Source: Pelagibacteraceae bacterium AG-390-L03
GTDB lineage: Bacteria > Pseudomonadota > Alphaproteobacteria > Pelagibacterales > Pelagibacteraceae
Assembly: GCA_003279685.1 (NCBI GenBank)
Contig: QCHA01000004.1
Location: forward strand, 1-64,000
Length of the DNA stretch: 64,000 nucleotides
Direction of reading: 5' to 3'
Positions 59,315 through 64,000 of the stretch are shown piece by piece. Below the pieces are notes generated by a model. The model saw only the letters and a list, made by a program, of their open reading frames with translations, did no database searches and was not told where the DNA came from. Position numbers and translations under genes: made by a program. The first letter of the stretch is position 1; every line of letters begins with the position of its first letter.

Positions 59315-59361
59315 AAGAGGCCCTCCAATGAGATAACGATATGGAGATCGAAGAGCCTCTT
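59315..59361. other. Potential structured 3'-UTR element immediately downstream of amt copy 2
   Basis: Outer stem AAGAGGC/GCCTCTT enclosing inner stem CTCCA/TGGAG. Confidence 0.4.
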
Positions 59362-59373
59362 TATTGCATGCAA

Positions 59374-60675
59374 TTAGTCTCTTATTGCGTAAGCAATTAC
59401 ACCTGTTTCGGTAACGTCCGTACCTTTAGTTTCAGCTTCTTTACTTAATCTAATACCAAAGAGACTTTTCATTATCGACCATACAATGTAAGACACTGCA
59501 AACACAAAAATGTTAACTGCAAGTACACCAATTAACTGGGCACTGAATGTTGCATCAGTATTAGTTAATGGAACTGCTAGTGTACCCCAAACTCCAGCAA
59601 ATAAGTGTGCTGGAATTGCACCTACAACATCATCAAGTTTAAAACTAAATAATAATTTAGTTCCAAATACAACGATCAATCCACCTATTGCACCTATTAA
59701 GATAGCTGCAAATGGTGATGGTGCTAAAGGTTCAGCGGTGATAGCTACCAAGCCACCAATTGCTCCGTTTAACATTTGAATCACATCTGTCTTTCCATAC
59801 ATTAATCTTGTAATTGTGGCTGCTGCTAATACACCGCCACAAGCAGCAAGATTTGTATTGATAAATATTGTAGAGATCGCAACTGCATCATCAAAAGTAC
59901 CTAATGCTAATTGAGAACCACCATTAAATCCAAACCAACCTAACCATAGAATAAATACACCTATTGTTACTAATGGAATTGAAGAAGCTGCAAAAGGTTT
60001 TAAAGCTTTCGGATTTCCTGCAGAGTCAAATCTTCCATTTCTAGCACCTAACAAAATAATACCTGCTAATGCAGCTGCACCACCTGTTGAGTGAACTAAT
60101 GTTGAGCCAGCAAAGTCAGAGAAACCAAGTTCAGCTAACCAGCCTCCACCCCATTGCCAACCCATTACGATTGGATAAATCACTCCAGCTAAAATAGCTG
60201 CAAATAAGAAGAATGGCCATAACTTGATTCTTTCAGCCATAGCACCTGAGCAAATTGAAACTGTTGTCGCACAGAATACCATTTGGAAAAACCAATCAGA
60301 ACCATCGGCATAACCAGTATCAATTGCACTTGCATCTGACCAAGGTGTGAATGAACCAATATATCCACCTTCTGGAATACCATAAGCTAAGTTGTAACCA
60401 ACTAGCCAAAACATAATTCCAGCAATTGCATAAAGACCAATATTCTTTGCACAAATTACTGAAACACTTTTTGAAGTTACCATACCAGATTCTAGCATTG
60501 CAAAACCTGCCGCCATAAACATGACAAGGAAACCGCAAATTAAAAATAATAGAGTATTAAAAATAAACCCCACTTCAGCAGACACTGTTGTCTCTGCCAT
60601 ACCCGCACTACTCATGTTCAATAATAAAATTAAACTAATAAGTGGTGTTGATATTCTCTTTATTAATTTAGTCAT
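59374..60675 (-). CDS. amt: Ammonium transporter (copy 2)
   Basis: FMAAGFAMLESGMVTSKSVSVICAKNIG; DFAGSTLVHSTGGAAALAG; LWLGWFGFNGGSQLA; collinear with copy 1. Confidence 0.95.
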   Translation of the reverse strand: MTKLIKRISTPLISLILLLNMSSAGMAETTVSAEVGFIFNTLLFLICGFLVMFMAAGFAMLESGMVTSKSVSVICAKNIGLYAIAGIMFWLVGYNLAYGIPEGGYIGSFTPWSDASAIDTGYADGSDWFFQMVFCATTVSICSGAMAERIKLWPFFLFAAILAGVIYPIVMGWQWGGGWLAELGFSDFAGSTLVHSTGGAAALAGIILLGARNGRFDSAGNPKALKPFAASSIPLVTIGVFILWLGWFGFNGGSQLALGTFDDAVAISTIFINTNLAACGGVLAAATITRLMYGKTDVIQMLNGAIGGLVAITAEPLAPSPFAAILIGAIGGLIVVFGTKLLFSFKLDDVVGAIPAHLFAGVWGTLAVPLTNTDATFSAQLIGVLAVNIFVFAVSYIVWSIMKSLFGIRLSKEAETKGTDVTETGVIAYAIRD

Positions 60676-60768
60676 AAGACCTCCTGTTAAGTTTATGTCT
60701 TATAATTTTATTAATTTTAAAAACTAACGCTGATTAGGAAAAATTGCTATGCAGTATTTGCATATAGT

Positions 60769-60806
60769 AACAGCCCTAAACATGTTTTGAAAACGTTAGG
60801 GCTGTT
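60769..60806. other. Long imperfect hairpin downstream of the HU gene
   Basis: AACAGCCCTAA/TTAGGGCTGTT 11-bp perfect stem continuing into GTTTT/AAAAC; no clear U-tract on the 3' side in either orientation. Confidence 0.55.
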
Positions 60807-60816
60807 AAAAAAATAA

Positions 60817-61092
60817 TTATTTATTGAATACTTCTTTTAAAGCTTTAGCAGGTAAGAATTTTACTTTTTGAGAAGCAGCGATTTGAATTTGTTCACCTGT
60901 TCTCGGGTTTCTTCCAACTCTAGCTTTTCTCTTTGCTACTTTGTAAGTACCAAATCCAGCGATTTTAACTGAATCATCACCTTTTAGTGCATCTAAAATA
61001 GTGTTGGTAATTGTATCAAATGTTCTTTCAGCATCGGCTTTGCTCAAACTTAAAGAGCCTGAAAGTTGTGCAATTAGTTGTTTTTTGTTCAT
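60817..61092 (-). CDS. hup: DNA-binding protein HU
   Basis: MNKKQLIAQLSGSLSLSKADAERTFDTI; VKIAGFGTYKVAKRKARVGRNPRTGEQIQIAASQKVKFLPAKALKEVFN. Confidence 0.97.
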   Translation of the reverse strand: MNKKQLIAQLSGSLSLSKADAERTFDTITNTILDALKGDDSVKIAGFGTYKVAKRKARVGRNPRTGEQIQIAASQKVKFLPAKALKEVFNK

Positions 61093-61249
61093 TTTAGCTC
61101 CGGTTATGTTGGTTAATTATCATACTTGTCATAAACGTTGATAAATCAAGCTTTTTTTTAGTGTCTAATTTTATTTTACATACAATATGTAGTTGTAGCT
61201 TAAATAAGTATTGATTTTACTTATTTTTTTAACGATTTAAAAAATAAAA

Positions 61250-62362
61250 TTAATTAAATAAACCAAGGTCTTTTAAGTCATTAAAGGTTGTAAAAAACAT
61301 TAATGATAACAACAAAAAGAGTCCGATTCGAAAAAAACCTTCTTGAACTTTTTGAGATAGAGGACGTCCTAAAAATTTTTCAAATGCATAAAACATCAAG
61401 TGACCACCATCTAACATTGGTATTGGGAACAAGTTAATTAAACCAAGGCTTATTGAAATGTAAGCCATTATAGAAATAAATGGTAAAATTCCAATTTCAG
61501 CTACCTGGCCAGTTATTTTGGCAATTCTAATTGGCCCTCCTAATTGAGAACTATCACCTGTACCTATTAACATACTACCAATATATTTAAGAGATGATGT
61601 GCTTACAAAATAAACTTCTTTTACTGAATGAATTAAGGCTTGTGCAGGTCCTAGTTTTACATGATTAATTTCATTATTATAAGCACCAAGTTTAATACCA
61701 ACCATTCTTTTATTAATTTTGTTACCTAAATTATCATCACTTAAAACTATATTGGGTTTAATTTTAAGTAAGTATTCTTGATTAAATCTTTCAACTTTAA
61801 AAATAATAACGTCTCCTGTTGAAGTGGTGATAAACTTTGAAACATCCATGATGCTTTCAACTTTATTATTATTGATTTCTAAAATAACATCATTATCTTT
61901 AAGTCCCCCAATCATAGCAGGGCTATCTTTTTGAACTTCATTAATAACCGCAGGAGTAAAATCTTTTCCAATAAAAGTATATATTGAGAAAAAAATAACT
62001 ATAGCTAGTAAAAAGTTTGCTAATGGTCCACCAAATACAATTAAAGTTCGCTGATACAAAGGTTTAATTACAAACAGTTTTTCTTGATCCTCTGTTTTGT
62101 ATTGTTTTAAAATTTTTTCATGATCTGCTTGTGAAAAAACATTTCTATCACCGAAAAATTTTACGTATCCCCCAAGTGGTATCCAGCATATTTTCCATCT
62201 GGTTCCAAATTTATCATTCCAACCAAATATTTCTTTACCAAATCCTATAGAAAAATCGGTAACTCCTACTCCATATTTTCTTGCAAAATAATAATGTCCA
62301 TATTCATGAATAAATACAACAACTAAAATTAATATTATAAATGGAATTATATAAGTGAGCAT
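61250..62362 (-). CDS. rseP: RIP metalloprotease RseP (site-2 protease family)
   Basis: VVVFIHEYGHYYFARKYGV zinc site; PDZ region; INLFPIPMLDGGHLMFYAFEKFLGRPLS. Confidence 0.93.
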   Translation of the reverse strand: MLTYIIPFIILILVVVFIHEYGHYYFARKYGVGVTDFSIGFGKEIFGWNDKFGTRWKICWIPLGGYVKFFGDRNVFSQADHEKILKQYKTEDQEKLFVIKPLYQRTLIVFGGPLANFLLAIVIFFSIYTFIGKDFTPAVINEVQKDSPAMIGGLKDNDVILEINNNKVESIMDVSKFITTSTGDVIIFKVERFNQEYLLKIKPNIVLSDDNLGNKINKRMVGIKLGAYNNEINHVKLGPAQALIHSVKEVYFVSTSSLKYIGSMLIGTGDSSQLGGPIRIAKITGQVAEIGILPFISIMAYISISLGLINLFPIPMLDGGHLMFYAFEKFLGRPLSQKVQEGFFRIGLFLLLSLMFFTTFNDLKDLGLFN

Positions 62363-62368
62363 AAAATT

Positions 62369-62818
62369 TTATTTTAATGAACCTTTTAAAACATATTTTA
62401 ATATACGAACTGCTTGTTTTTGATCAGATGCAACAGCGGCGGCGGCGGCATCAAGCTCTTTAAGTGCATGCTGATGATCATGACTATGAATCACAATTAT
62501 CGATTTACTAAGAGCTGCAGCATAACCCGCATCAAAAGCTGCATTCCATTGTTTGTATTTTTCACCAAATTTAACAATTACTATATCGCTATCTTGAATA
62601 GATTTTTTTGTTCTAATTGAATTAATATTAGCTCCTTTTCTATCTTTCCAAAAATTTTTTTCTTCTTCTCCTAAAATCTCTACACCACAATTATCAGAAG
62701 ACTCATGATCAGTTACAGGGGACATAAATTTAATATCGAGTTTTTCTTTTTCACAAAGCTCAATAATTTCTTCTCGCCAACTACTGTGAATTTCACCAGC
62801 CAAATATACCTTAAGCAT
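62369..62818 (-). CDS. YtoQ-family protein
   Basis: LKVYLAGEIHSSWREEI; FMSPVTDHESSDNCGVEILG; DIVIVKFGEKYKQWNAAFDAGYAAALSKSIIVIH. Confidence 0.88.
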   Translation of the reverse strand: MLKVYLAGEIHSSWREEIIELCEKEKLDIKFMSPVTDHESSDNCGVEILGEEEKNFWKDRKGANINSIRTKKSIQDSDIVIVKFGEKYKQWNAAFDAGYAAALSKSIIVIHSHDHQHALKELDAAAAAVASDQKQAVRILKYVLKGSLK

Positions 62819-62882
62819 TTCCTCTCCTGTTTGTTTTTACTTCACTTTAATTAGATCGTTTTTTTTAATTATCAAATATATA

Positions 62883-64000
62883 TCAAATGTTTAACTTATC
62901 TTTAATTGCATAAAACCACACAGCTAATCTAAAATAAAATGTCCTTAATTGTGGAAAAATAAATTTTTTAGGTAATCCTTTATAAATCCTTGAGATATCA
63001 AGATTTTTGCTATTGGATGAAAAAACTAACTTAGATAAATGTTTTCCAGTCCAAGGAGCAGCACTAACACCTACTCCATTGTATCCAAATCCGTAATAAA
63101 TCTCCTCATTATCAATTTTACCGATAGATGGGGTTAATTTTTGAGATAAAGCTATTAATCCTCGCCAGTTATAATCAATTGTAACATTTGACCAATTGGG
63201 AAATATTTTTTTTAAAAACTTTTCCATCTTTTTAGACATTTCTAAATTTGACTGATCACTTCCTGTTAAATCTCCTCTTGTTCCAAATAAAATCCGATTG
63301 TCTGGTAATTTTCGATAGTAATATAAAAGGTTTTTAGTATTAGCGATGGGTGAGAAAGTTTTAAAGTTATGAGAGTTAATTTCATCTTCACTAAGTTTTC
63401 TGGTTACAATTATATTTGAAATAACAGGAAGTACTCTTCCATCCATTTGAGGAATTAATCCTTCTTGATAAAAACCATTAGTTGCAACTACTATTTTTTT
63501 AGATTTGATAGATCCTTCTTTAGTTTTTAAAATATAAGATCCATTTTCTTTATTAATTTGATTTACTTTAGTTTGTTCAAATATTTTAAGTTTCTTAGAC
63601 AAAGCATACTTTGCAATCCCATTCACAAATTTAAGAGGATTGATTGCAAAACCAGGTTTATATGAAAACGCTCCAAATTGTTCTGTTCCTCCATGACCAA
63701 CTTCATTAAATTCTTCCTTTGAATAAATTTCAGTTTCAATACCAAATTCAGATTTATAAGTTGTAGCTTGTTCTTTAATTTGCTCAAATTTATTTTTATG
63801 ATGTGCAACAACATAATTACTATCTCCAGTTATATCGCAATCAATATTGTATTCTTTAATAATATCTTTTGTATAGTTTGAACCTTCAACGGAATTTTTA
63901 AAAAATCTCTTCGTTTCTTCTTTTCCAAAAATAGATTGCATTTTTTTAAAAGACATTTTGCTTGGAGGTAAACAATTAAATCCTGCATTACGAGATGAGG
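62883..64000 (-). CDS. FAD-dependent oxidoreductase, DAO / gamma-glutamylputrescine oxidase-like (truncated by window edge)
   Basis: Frame stays open upstream of the ORF-track Met at 63956 and reads SSRNAGFNCLPPSKMSFKK..., the usual GASxRNGG region of DAO oxidoreductases; RILFGTRGDLTG; YYGFGYNGVGVSAAPWTGKHLSKLV. Confidence 0.88.
   Translation of the reverse strand, partial: SSRNAGFNCLPPSKMSFKKMQSIFGKEETKRFFKNSVEGSNYTKDIIKEYNIDCDITGDSNYVVAHHKNKFEQIKEQATTYKSEFGIETEIYSKEEFNEVGHGGTEQFGAFSYKPGFAINPLKFVNGIAKYALSKKLKIFEQTKVNQINKENGSYILKTKEGSIKSKKIVVATNGFYQEGLIPQMDGRVLPVISNIIVTRKLSEDEINSHNFKTFSPIANTKNLLYYYRKLPDNRILFGTRGDLTGSDQSNLEMSKKMEKFLKKIFPNWSNVTIDYNWRGLIALSQKLTPSIGKIDNEEIYYGFGYNGVGVSAAPWTGKHLSKLVFSSNSKNLDISRIYKGLPKKFIFPQLRTFYFRLAVWFYAIKDKLNI

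Noticed and set aside
62440-62460. (GGC)n trinucleotide run standing out in AT-rich DNA
   Set aside because: Encodes a poly-Ala stretch in the YtoQ-family protein (DAAAAAVASD) that is plausible for that family; not a separate element.
1-64000. CRISPR arrays, transposons, integrases, prophage, defence islands, toxin-antitoxin pairs
   Set aside because: No regularly spaced direct repeats, terminal inverted repeats, recombinase motifs or defence signatures were seen in the proteins or intergenic gaps.

Overview
The window is very AT-rich and almost fully coding. Gene content (aprM-aprB-aprA, prpDBC, tctABC, tandem amt, short intergenic gaps, many 1-20 nt gene overlaps) looks like a streamlined marine alphaproteobacterium of the SAR11/Pelagibacterales type. 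That placement is inferred from gene content; no rRNA is present to confirm it. About 65 protein genes are interpretable, including two truncated by the window edges (cysS at the left, a DAO-type FAD oxidoreductase at the right) and several short ORFs missing from the supplied track. There is one CAT-anticodon tRNA and a few intrinsic-terminator-like hairpins. I saw no CRISPR array, transposase, integrase, phage or toxin-antitoxin signature. Most of the window is ordinary core metabolism. The items most worth a second look are: (1) a polyamine/methylthioadenosine salvage neighbourhood (fused SpeD-SpeE, FucA-like class II aldolase, MtnP, MtnA, Apt) that lacks the rest of the classical methionine salvage pathway locally and fits a DHAP-shunt-like route; (2) a TrpB2 + DUF1015 gene pair; (3) a secreted MORN-repeat protein with an HExxH metallopeptidase-like C-terminus; (4) a 27-aa extremely basic ORF between metC and mnmA; (5) uncharacterised small proteins in the apr sulfite-oxidation locus; (6) tandem NrdR-box-like palindromes upstream of nrdAB; (7) a GlmU reduced to its acetyltransferase half.
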